Notes under the pieces: generated by a model
What the model was told of the DNA's origin: nothing
Databases searched by the model: none
The model's input: only the letters and a program-made list of their open reading frames with translations
Part shown: positions 7,674 to 12,085 of the stretch, one piece after another
Numbering within the stretch: the stretch's first letter is position 1
How the letters are laid out: every line of letters begins with the position of its first letter
NCBI GenBank assembly: GCA_019348395.1
Contig: JAHWJN010000011.1
Coordinates: forward strand, 1 to 12,085
Length of the DNA: 12,085 nucleotides
Direction of reading: 5' to 3'
Source of the DNA: Chloroflexota bacterium
GTDB taxonomy: Bacteria > Chloroflexota > Limnocylindria > QHBO01
Made by a program: the position numbers and the translations under genes

Positions 7674-8779
7674 GCCGGCTTCGGGTCGGCGTCTTCGCCG
7701 GCGGCCGATCCGCCGAGCACGAGGTGAGCATCGCCTCTGCCGAGGCGGTGCTGCGCGCCATCGACCGCGAGCGCTACGAGCCCTACCTCGTGTACATCGA
7801 CCGCGACGGCCGCTGGCTGCTGCCGAGTGGCCCGGCACCGGAGCTCGAGGCCGGCCAAGGGCTGGCCGGGCTGCTGGGCGCGGCGACTCCGGACGAGGAG
7901 GTTGAGCGCCTTCGTCGCCACCAGGAGCACCTGGCGCCGGCGGTGGTGGACGACCGCGCCCTCGCCGCGCGATCGGCGGTGCGCTCGCTGGCCGACGTCA
8001 TCGAGGTGGCATTCCTCGTGGTCCACGGCCCGTTCGGGGAGGACGGGACGCTGCAGGGCTTCCTCGAGCTGGCCGGCATCCCGTACACCGGGGCCGGGGT
8101 GCTCGCCAGCGCGGTGGCCATGGACAAGATCGTCTTCAAGGAGCTGATGCGTGGCCACAACCTGCCCGTGGTCGACGCGGTCTGGTTCCGCCGCAGCGCC
8201 TGGCGCCGTGAGCCGGAGCATGTCGTCCGCCAGGTGGCGGAGACGATCGGTAACCGGAGCGTCGTGAAGCCCGCCCGTCTGGGCTCGAGCGTCGGCATGA
8301 GCCTGGTCCACGAGCTGGATGAGCTGCCGGCGGCGCTCGACGAGGCGTTTCGGTACGACGGCAAGGTGATCGTCGAGGCGTACGTCCCCAATGCCCGGGA
8401 GCTCGAGTGCGGAGTGCTCGGCAACGACGAGCCGATCGTCTTCGAGCCGGGCGAGGTGCGCTCCACGCACGAGTTCTACGACTACGAGGCGAAGTACGTC
8501 GAGGGGCTCGCGGCGGTGGACCCTCGTGCGGACGTGGATCCCGACCTCGCCGCGCAACTGAAGGAGTACGCGCTTGCCGCCTACCGGGCGGTGGATGGTG
8601 CGGGGATGGCCCGGGTCGACTTCCTGGTGGCCGGCGACGCGATCTACCTGAGCGAGATGAACACGCTGCCGGGCTTCACCGCCACGAGCATGTATCCCAA
8701 GCAGGCGGAGCTGGCGGGCATCTCGTTCAGCGAGCTGATCGATCGGCTTCTCCTGCTGGCGCGGGAGCGCGACCGATGA
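7670..8779 (+). CDS. ddl: D-alanine--D-alanine ligase
   Basis: Ddl is an ATP-grasp enzyme that joins two D-Ala; the dipeptide is the substrate of MurF. The product has 369 residues, DdlA-like in length, with an extra segment at about 45-105. Motifs: VFAGGRSAEHEVS (8-20) with catalytic Glu16, HGPFGEDG (119-126), GIPYTGAGVLASA, MDKIVFKELM (151-160), KPARLGSSVGM (200-210) with the conserved Ser, and FYDYEAKYVEG (269-279) with the Tyr typical of D-Ala-D-Ala enzymes. LSEMNTLPGFTATSMYPK (327-344) carries metal- and substrate-binding residues. The FYDYEAKY loop argues against a VanA-type D-Ala-D-Lac ligase. The start overlaps the murB stop (ATGA, 7670-7673) and the stop overlaps ftsQ (ATGA, 8776-8779). 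Confidence 0.97.
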   Translation: MSRLRVGVFAGGRSAEHEVSIASAEAVLRAIDRERYEPYLVYIDRDGRWLLPSGPAPELEAGQGLAGLLGAATPDEEVERLRRHQEHLAPAVVDDRALAARSAVRSLADVIEVAFLVVHGPFGEDGTLQGFLELAGIPYTGAGVLASAVAMDKIVFKELMRGHNLPVVDAVWFRRSAWRREPEHVVRQVAETIGNRSVVKPARLGSSVGMSLVHELDELPAALDEAFRYDGKVIVEAYVPNARELECGVLGNDEPIVFEPGEVRSTHEFYDYEAKYVEGLAAVDPRADVDPDLAAQLKEYALAAYRAVDGAGMARVDFLVAGDAIYLSEMNTLPGFTATSMYPKQAELAGISFSELIDRLLLLARERDR

Positions 8780-9693
8780 AGCTCAAGGCCAACCGGAAAG
8801 ACCCGTCGCGCCGCGCCGGCGGCGCATCCAGGCCGATGGCGCGGCGCCCCGGCGCGCGGCCACGCAACCGCATGGCACGGCGTCCGGGCGTCCCGCTGCG
8901 GCGGCGGATCGGCGGACGGCTGCCGACGCTCGGTCGCATCCTCGCCCTCCTCGGCGCAGTGGCCGCGGCGGTCGCCCTCGTGGCACTCGTCACCGGGCCG
9001 TGGGTGCGCGTCGCCGACGTCTCGTGGGCCGGATCCCGGTACACCCCGCACGACGAGCTGGACCGGGTCCTGGCCGACCAGCGCGGTGCCGCCGTGCTGG
9101 CCGTCGACACGACCGCCGTGCGCGACCGGCTCGAGGCCCTTCCATCGGTCATGGAGGCGCGCGTCAGCGCCGACCTCACCGGCGCACTGTCGGCCTCGAT
9201 CGTCGAGCCCGAGCCCACCTTCGTGTGGGAGACCGCTCGGGCGCGCCTCGTCGGGGGCGCCGACGGCATCCTGTTCGCCGTCCTCGATCGCGAGGCCGCG
9301 CTGCCGGACGATCTGCGCGGCCTGGCCACGGTCGTCGACGATCGCTTCGAGGGACGGCTCCTTGCGATCGGCGACCGGATCCCGGCCGCCCTGCTGCGCA
9401 CGGCGAGCGCCCTCTCGGAGCTCGACCCGGCCGCCCTCGGCTCGGAAGCGCGCAGCCTGGCGGTGGCGGTGGACGACGATCACGGCTTCCGGCTGCGGTC
9501 CGACGACCCCGAGTGGGAGGTGGCGTTCGGCGTGTACGGCCTCGATCCGCGCGAGACGGCGGCCTCGGCCGATGCGCGCCTCGAGCGCCAGGTGACTGCG
9601 GTCCGCACGCTGTTCGCCACCCGATCGGAGGCCGAGATCGGCTGGGTGGATGTCCGGAACCCCGGAAAGGTATATTTCCGTGCGAAGGGGTGA
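8776..9693 (+). CDS. ftsQ: Cell division protein FtsQ/DivIB (POTRA-domain)
   Basis: FtsQ/DivIB is a bitopic membrane protein that links early and late divisome parts through FtsL and FtsB/DivIC. The product has 305 residues in the expected layout: a very basic cytoplasmic tail (1-50, many Arg), one membrane segment at about 52-74, then a POTRA domain at about 77-150. The POTRA part contains VRVADVSWAGSRYT, LDRVLADQRGAAVLAVD and LEALPSVMEARVSADL, followed by VEPEPTFVWE and GADGILFAVLD. A less conserved beta domain follows and ends at WVDVRNPGKVYF. ATG 8776 overlaps the ddl stop, with GGGAG (8763-8767) 8 nt upstream. Sequence conservation in this family is low; the call rests on topology, the POTRA pattern and the place between ddl and ftsA. 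Confidence 0.93.
   Translation: MKLKANRKDPSRRAGGASRPMARRPGARPRNRMARRPGVPLRRRIGGRLPTLGRILALLGAVAAAVALVALVTGPWVRVADVSWAGSRYTPHDELDRVLADQRGAAVLAVDTTAVRDRLEALPSVMEARVSADLTGALSASIVEPEPTFVWETARARLVGGADGILFAVLDREAALPDDLRGLATVVDDRFEGRLLAIGDRIPAALLRTASALSELDPAALGSEARSLAVAVDDDHGFRLRSDDPEWEVAFGVYGLDPRETAASADARLERQVTAVRTLFATRSEAEIGWVDVRNPGKVYFRAKG
9663..9680. repeat. Perfect inverted repeat at the 3' end of ftsQ
   Basis: CGGAAA (9663-9668) and TTTCCG (9675-9680) form perfect 6-bp arms around the loop GGTATA. It uses AT-rich codons (AAG GTA TAT TTC) just before the ftsQ stop, rare in this GC-rich window. The six bases TATATT at its centre make the lowest-GC spot nearby. It could be a small mRNA hairpin or chance. 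Confidence 0.4.
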
Positions 9694-9752
9694 CGCGTGC
9701 CGCGGCCCGCGCGGCCTCGGCGACCGAGATCCTCGCTTCGGGACCTTCCCTC

Positions 9753-10076
9753 ATGTGGCTTCCCCTCGTCGGCCTTGCGCTCGGAGTCGCGCTCGGGCTG
9801 GTGCTCAACGTCAACGTTGGCCCGGACCTGGCGCGCTACTCGGCCGTTGCCATCCTGGCGGGGCTCGACTCCGTGCTCGGCGCCATCCGTGCGGAGCTGG
9901 ACGCCCACTACGACAACCGGATCTTCCTCTCGGGCTTCGTGACGAACACGCTGGTGGCCGTCGCGCTCACCTTCGTGGGCGACCGGCTCGGGATCGATCT
10001 GTACCTGGTGGCACTCTTCGCCTTCGGCCTGCGCATCTTCCAGAACGTGGCCCTCATCCGGCGCCACTTCCTGTAG
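9753..10076 (+). CDS. sbp: Small basic protein, DUF1290 (Sbp/YlxX) family membrane protein
   Basis: The product has 107 residues and is almost wholly hydrophobic, with about three to four membrane segments: WLPLVGLALGVALGLVLNV, SAVAILAGLDSVLGAI, FLSGFVTNTLVAVALTFVG and LYLVALFAFGLRIFQNVALI. From memory it matches Bacillus subtilis Sbp (YlxX) along its length, notably the MWLP start, the LAxLDxxxGxIRAxL region, the FVSGF-like segment and FAFGxRxFQNxAxIRR. In Bacillus the homologue also lies between the ftsQ equivalent divIB and ftsA; its role is unknown but suspected to be division-related. The usual DUF881 partner (YlxW) is absent. ATG 9753 was chosen by homology; a weak GGGA lies about 9 nt upstream. 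An in-frame GTG at 9690 overlaps the ftsQ stop (GTGA) and would add 21 residues, matching how other genes here start. The basic C-terminal tail of the Bacillus protein is missing. Confidence 0.9.
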   Translation: MWLPLVGLALGVALGLVLNVNVGPDLARYSAVAILAGLDSVLGAIRAELDAHYDNRIFLSGFVTNTLVAVALTFVGDRLGIDLYLVALFAFGLRIFQNVALIRRHFL

Positions 10077-10093
10077 GCTCGGACGGCATCGAT

Positions 10094-10110
10094 GGCGCGC
10101 TCCGCGCGCC
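10094..10110 (+). promoter_or_regulatory. GC-only hairpin in the ftsA leader
   Basis: GGCGCGC (10094-10100) and GCGCGCC (10104-10110) form a perfect 7-bp all-GC stem with loop TCC. It fills the centre of the 51-nt sbp-ftsA spacer and ends 7 nt before the ftsA Shine-Dalgarno. No T-run follows, so it is not a classical intrinsic terminator. It could mark an mRNA end or processing site, or moderate ftsA translation. Confidence 0.55.
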
Positions 10111-10117
10111 CACATTC

Positions 10118-10124
10118 AGGAGGT
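10118..10124 (+). promoter_or_regulatory. Strong Shine-Dalgarno deciding the ftsA TTG start
   Basis: AGGAGGT is the best match to the anti-Shine-Dalgarno in the window. It ends 3 nt before TTG 10128 (4 nt counting only AGGAGG). It points to TTG 10128 rather than the in-frame ATG 10092, which lies upstream of this site and beside the base of the GC hairpin. Confidence 0.75.
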
Positions 10125-10127
10125 AGC

Positions 10128-11360
10128 TTGGAACGCGAAGCGGTCCTGGTCGGCATCGACGCGGGCACGACGAAGGTCACGACGCTCATCGGCGAGGTCG
10201 GACGCAGCGGTGACGTGAACGTCATCGGCTACGGCATCGCGCCGTCGGTCGGCATGAAGAAGGGGATGGTCGCCAACATCGACCAGACCGTGAACTCCAT
10301 CGCATCGAGCGTCGAGAAGGCGGAACGCCTGTCGGGCTACAAGATCAGCTCGGCCTTCGTCTCCGTCGGCGGCTCGCACATCTCGAGCCAGAACTCGCGC
10401 GGCGTGGTGGCCGTCTCCGGCCACAAGCGGGAAGTGAGCCGCGAGGACGTGGGCCGCGCCACGGAGGCCGCCAAGGCGGTCCAGGTGCCGTCGAACCGCG
10501 AGATCCTGCACGTCGTGCCGCGAGGCTACATCGTGGACGGCCAGGAGGGGATCAAGGACCCGCTGGGCATGAGCGCCGTGCGCCTCGAGGTCGAGACCCA
10601 TATCGTCGCGGGGGCCGCGACCTCGGTGCAGAACCTGAGCAAGTGCATCGTCACCTCCGGTGTGCAGATCGACGAGATGGTCATCAGCTCGCTGGCCGCC
10701 GGAGAGGCCACCCTCACCGACACCGAGAAGGAGCTCGGCGTCCTGGTCGCCGACATCGGCGGCGGAACGACCGACATCGCGATCTTCGTCGACGGCGCGG
10801 TCTATCACACCGCGGTACTGCCGGTCGGTGGCATCAACGTCACCAACGACGTGGCCATCGGCCTGCGCACCAGCCTGAACCTGGCCGAGGAGATCAAGAT
10901 CAAGCACGGCACCGCCAGCATGGCCGAGGTCGAGCCCGAGGAGCTGCTCAACGTGGCGGTCCTCGGCGAGGCCGGCGGCCAGACGATCCAGCGCCGGCGG
11001 CTGTGCGAGATCATCGAGGCCCGCATGAGCGAGATCTACAGCCTCATCCGCGAGGAGGTGAAGCGCTCCGGGCACGCCGGGATGCTGCCCGCCGGCGCTG
11101 TGCTCACCGGTGGCGGAGCGCGCCTGGCCGGGGCCGACGTGCTGGCCCGCGACGGCCTCGAGATGCCCGTCCGCATCGGCGCACCGCAGGGCATCGGCGG
11201 GCTCATGGACCAGATCGGCAACCCGGCCTTCTCGACGTCGATCGGGCTGCTGCTGTGGGGCGCCCACCACCTCGGAGAGGAGCCGATCGGCTACGGCGGC
11301 AACGGCGTCAATCCACTCTCCCGCGTCGGGGAGTGGATCCGGAACCTCTTCCCGGGTTGA
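10128..11360 (+). CDS. ftsA: Cell division protein FtsA
   Basis: FtsA is an actin-like ATPase that tethers FtsZ filaments to the membrane and recruits later divisome proteins. From TTG 10128 the product has 410 residues. Motifs: phosphate-1 loop GIDAGTTKVTTLIGEV (9-24), the 1C domain at about 85-165 including VSVGGSHISS and VPRGYIVDGQ, and phosphate-2 VADIGGGTTDIAIF (207-220). LPVGGINVTNDVAIGLRTSL, NLAEEIKIKHG and the adenosine motif VLTGGGARLAGA (325-336) follow. The C-terminus ends in an amphipathic LSRVGEWIRNLFPG (397-410), the expected membrane-targeting helix, after a short Gly-rich linker. ATG 10092 would add 12 residues but has no ribosome binding site, and family N-termini fit the TTG start. 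The TTG start and the upstream hairpin may keep FtsA below FtsZ, as most cells require; that is inference. Confidence 0.97.
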   Translation: MEREAVLVGIDAGTTKVTTLIGEVGRSGDVNVIGYGIAPSVGMKKGMVANIDQTVNSIASSVEKAERLSGYKISSAFVSVGGSHISSQNSRGVVAVSGHKREVSREDVGRATEAAKAVQVPSNREILHVVPRGYIVDGQEGIKDPLGMSAVRLEVETHIVAGAATSVQNLSKCIVTSGVQIDEMVISSLAAGEATLTDTEKELGVLVADIGGGTTDIAIFVDGAVYHTAVLPVGGINVTNDVAIGLRTSLNLAEEIKIKHGTASMAEVEPEELLNVAVLGEAGGQTIQRRRLCEIIEARMSEIYSLIREEVKRSGHAGMLPAGAVLTGGGARLAGADVLARDGLEMPVRIGAPQGIGGLMDQIGNPAFSTSIGLLLWGAHHLGEEPIGYGGNGVNPLSRVGEWIRNLFPG

Positions 11361-11398
11361 TCGACGTGATCCCTGCGCCGGTTTCACGCGGTGGAGCT

Positions 11399-11429
11399 AT
11401 CGGCCAGCGGGGGCCGCTCGCAATCCGAT
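11399..11429 (+). repeat. Stem-loop downstream of ftsA
   Basis: ATCGG (11399-11403) pairs with CCGAT (11425-11429), and inside it AGCGG (11406-11410) pairs with CCGCT (11414-11418) around the loop GGG. It begins 38 nt after the ftsA stop. No T-run follows, so if it ends the ftsA mRNA it would need Rho or act as a 3' stabiliser. Confidence 0.45.
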
Positions 11430-11441
11430 TGGGCACCGTCG

Positions 11442-11509
11442 CTTGCACCACCTGCAATGGAGGGTCATCGGCGGCCATCTCGGTGGCCGATGTCTCCACC
11501 CGGTGCAAG
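11442..11509 (+). repeat. Long interrupted hairpin, 20 Watson-Crick pairs
   Basis: Three stacked helices can form. CTTGCACC (11442-11449) pairs with GGTGCAAG (11502-11509), TGGAG (11458-11462) with CTCCA (11494-11498), and CATCGGC (11466-11472) with GCCGATG (11486-11492). The apical 13 nt can add a few more pairs around ATCTC. All three helices are perfect and are separated by small internal loops. It lies between the ftsA stop and the ftsZ promoter, so it would be in the 3' region of the ftsA transcript. It lacks a T-tract. Function unknown. Confidence 0.6.
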
Positions 11510-11531
11510 AGCGTCCGGTGCGCAGCCACCC

Positions 11532-11558
11532 GGTGGACAGGCGCCGCGACCGTCCACC
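11532..11558 (+). repeat. Inverted repeat GGTGGAC / GTCCACC
   Basis: GGTGGAC (11532-11538) and GTCCACC (11552-11558) are perfect 7-bp arms with a 13-nt loop. The left arm overlaps CCACCCGGTGG (11526-11536), itself a small dyad with one central base. The site could be an RNA hairpin or an operator for a dimeric regulator. Confidence 0.4.
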
Positions 11559-11565
11559 ACCCGAA

Positions 11566-11580
11566 ATCCACCCTGTGGAT
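11566..11580. repeat. Inverted repeat containing a DnaA box arm
   Basis: ATCCAC (11566-11571) and GTGGAT (11575-11580) are perfect 6-bp arms separated by CCT. The right arm is the core of the DnaA box at 11574-11582, and the left arm is a degenerate partner on the opposite strand that matches six bases of the box. Confidence 0.4.
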
Positions 11581-11582
11581 AA
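11574..11582 (-). promoter_or_regulatory. DnaA box 1 (perfect consensus)
   Basis: TGTGGATAA on the + strand reads TTATCCACA on the - strand, a perfect match to the classical DnaA box. It lies 25 nt upstream of the predicted ftsZ -35 element. A perfect 9-mer on either strand is unlikely by chance in a region this short (about 0.003 expected under equal base use). DnaA binding is inferred, not shown. Confidence 0.65.
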
Positions 11583-11595
11583 CTTCGAGCCGAAT

Positions 11596-11604
11596 TGTGG
11601 AAAA
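11596..11604 (-). promoter_or_regulatory. DnaA box 2 (relaxed consensus)
   Basis: TGTGGAAAA on the + strand reads TTTTCCACA on the - strand, fitting the relaxed box TTWTNCACA. It has the same orientation as box 1 and is 22 bp away, about two helical turns. It ends 3 nt before the predicted -35 element, a position where bound DnaA could contact or block RNA polymerase. Confidence 0.58.
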
Positions 11605-11607
11605 CGT

Positions 11608-11637
11608 CCGACAGCGTCATACGTGTCTCGCTAGAAT
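11608..11637 (+). promoter_or_regulatory. ftsZ: Predicted sigma-70-type promoter of ftsZ
   Basis: The -35 element is CCGACA (11608-11613, four of six matches to TTGACA), followed by an 18-nt spacer and the -10 element TAGAAT (11632-11637, five of six matches to TATAAT). Transcription would start near 11644, leaving a leader of about 60 nt before ftsZ. A TTGACG at 11663-11668 has no good -10 partner. The position right after the DnaA boxes supports the call. Confidence 0.55.
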
Positions 11638-11690
11638 CGGTCAAACCCGCAGAGCCCTCGGGTTGACGAACTCCAGCCACACTGCCGTGC

Positions 11691-11696
11691 AGAGGA
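11691..11696 (+). promoter_or_regulatory. Shine-Dalgarno for ftsZ
   Basis: AGAGGA lies 9 nt before ATG 11706. Together with the ATG start it predicts efficient independent translation, in contrast to the coupled GTG/ATG starts upstream and the TTG of ftsA. Confidence 0.65.
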
Positions 11697-11705
11697 TCAC
11701 CCGAT

Positions 11706-12085
11706 ATGCCGCTCCGATCTGACTCCGAGAATTTCGCGCTGATCAAGGTCATCGGCGTCGGGGGTGGCGGCAGCAATGCCGTCAACCGGATGATCCGTGC
11801 CGAGATGATGGGCGTCGAGTTCATCAGCGTGAACACCGATGCCCAGGCGCTCCTGCAGAGCGACGCGCCGCACAAGATCCGCATCGGCGACAAGATGACG
11901 CGCGGACTCGGCGCCGGCGCCGATCCGTCGGTGGGCCAGCGGGCGGCCGAGGAGGACTCGGAGAAGATCTACGAGGCCCTCAAGGACGCCGACATGATCT
12001 TCATTACCGCCGGCATGGGCGGTGGCACCGGATCCGGCGCGGCGCCGGTGATCGCGGAGATCGCCAAGGACCTCGGCGCGTTGAC
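11706..12085 (+). CDS. ftsZ: Cell division GTPase FtsZ, N-terminal part
   Basis: FtsZ is the tubulin-like GTPase that forms the Z ring. The gene runs off the window end; 126 full codons are present. After a short N-terminal tail ([10 protein letters not shown]) come the nucleotide-binding parts in order: [18 protein letters not shown] (13-30), [11 protein letters not shown] (39-49), [17 protein letters not shown] (68-84) and the tubulin signature [17 protein letters not shown] (104-120). The C-terminal half, the linker and the FtsA-binding tail are outside the window. ATG 11706 has a good Shine-Dalgarno and fits family N-termini. Likely control by its own promoter and DnaA boxes is described in the regulatory entries. 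Confidence 0.97.
   Translation, partial: MPLRSDSENFALIKVIGVGGGGSNAVNRMIRAEMMGVEFISVNTDAQALLQSDAPHKIRIGDKMTRGLGAGADPSVGQRAAEEDSEKIYEALKDADMIFITAGMGGGTGSGAAPVIAEIAKDLGAL

Larger units (their letters stand above)
11361..11705. other. ftsA-ftsZ intergenic regulatory region
   Basis: This 345-nt stretch has no convincing gene. It contains four stem-loop candidates (11399-11429, 11442-11509, 11532-11558, 11566-11580) and a 10-bp direct repeat CCACCCGGTG at 11496 and 11526. It also has two DnaA boxes, a sigma-70-like promoter and the ftsZ Shine-Dalgarno, listed separately. It is far longer than any other gap here and its 3' half is less GC-rich. Short open frames cross it, but they have no ribosome binding site or recognisable protein. 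Confidence 0.8.

Noticed and set aside
7670..8779. VanA-like D-Ala-D-Lac ligase (resistance gene)
   Set aside because: The loop is FYDYEAKY, typical of D-Ala-D-Ala ligases, and the gene sits in the core dcw run without van partners.
10092..10127. ATG 10092 as the ftsA start
   Set aside because: No Shine-Dalgarno precedes it, it abuts the GC hairpin, and the AGGAGGT at 10118 points to TTG 10128, which also matches family N-termini.
10116..11387. Long - strand frame opposite ftsA
   Set aside because: Shadow of ftsA with Asp/His/Ala-rich translation and no recognisable domain.
11399..11509. Rho-independent terminator after ftsA
   Set aside because: Stable stems are present but none is followed by a T-run, so I call them stem-loops and not intrinsic terminators.
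11574..11604. Chromosomal replication origin
   Set aside because: Only two DnaA boxes, no AT-rich unwinding stretch, and no dnaA, dnaN or related gene nearby.
11663..11691. TTGACG at 11663 as the -35 of the ftsZ promoter
   Set aside because: No -10-like hexamer lies 16-18 nt downstream, and the transcript would start almost at the Shine-Dalgarno. CCGACA/TAGAAT is better.
10643..11722. + strand frame from within ftsA through the intergenic region into ftsZ
   Set aside because: Out of frame with both genes, no ribosome binding site, no protein family features. The intergenic part is better explained by structure and regulatory sites.

Overview
The window is a stretch of a bacterial dcw (division and cell wall) cluster on the + strand. 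It begins inside a division transpeptidase gene (ftsI) and ends inside ftsZ. In order: ftsI (3' part), murF, mraY, murD, ftsW, murG, murB, ddl, ftsQ, sbp (small basic protein, DUF1290/YlxX family), ftsA, ftsZ (5' part). All genes point the same way. I see no rRNA, tRNA, CRISPR array, insertion sequence or phage gene. Base composition is uniformly GC-rich with GC-biased third positions, so nothing looks recently transferred.

The organism is a high-GC bacterium with a full FtsZ/FtsA/FtsQ/FtsW divisome. FtsA argues against most Actinobacteria, while the YlxX-type gene between ftsQ and ftsA recalls the Firmicutes/Chloroflexota arrangement. A high-GC Chloroflexota-like lineage is my best guess, as inference only. 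Gram type and the third peptide residue cannot be read from this window, because murE is not in it.

Positions 1-9693 are one compact run. Six junctions are 4-nt ATGA or GTGA stop/start overlaps (ftsI/murF, murF/mraY, mraY/murD, murD/ftsW, murG/murB, murB/ddl), and ddl/ftsQ is a seventh. ftsW/murG is the exception, with a 95-nt overlap. This implies one polycistronic mRNA with translational coupling. MurF, MurD, MurB and Ddl act in the cytoplasm on UDP-MurNAc-peptide synthesis. MraY and MurG make lipid I and lipid II at the membrane, and FtsW with FtsI polymerises and cross-links them at the septum. murE and murC are missing from their usual places.

After ftsQ the packing loosens. sbp follows after 59 nt, or overlaps ftsQ by 4 nt if an upstream GTG is used. 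ftsA follows after a 51-nt spacer holding a very GC-rich perfect hairpin and a strong Shine-Dalgarno sequence before a TTG start. The 345-nt ftsA-ftsZ intergenic region (11361-11705) is the most information-rich part of the window. It holds a series of stem-loops, one of them with 20 Watson-Crick pairs. Next come two same-strand DnaA boxes 22 bp apart, a sigma-70-like promoter and an ftsZ ribosome binding site. The likely reading is that ftsZ has its own promoter, possibly tied to replication initiation through DnaA, separate from the upstream operon.

Apart from that region and a few local oddities (MurD active-site substitutions, the ftsW/murG overlap), this is an ordinary housekeeping locus. 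I do not see a new multi-gene system.
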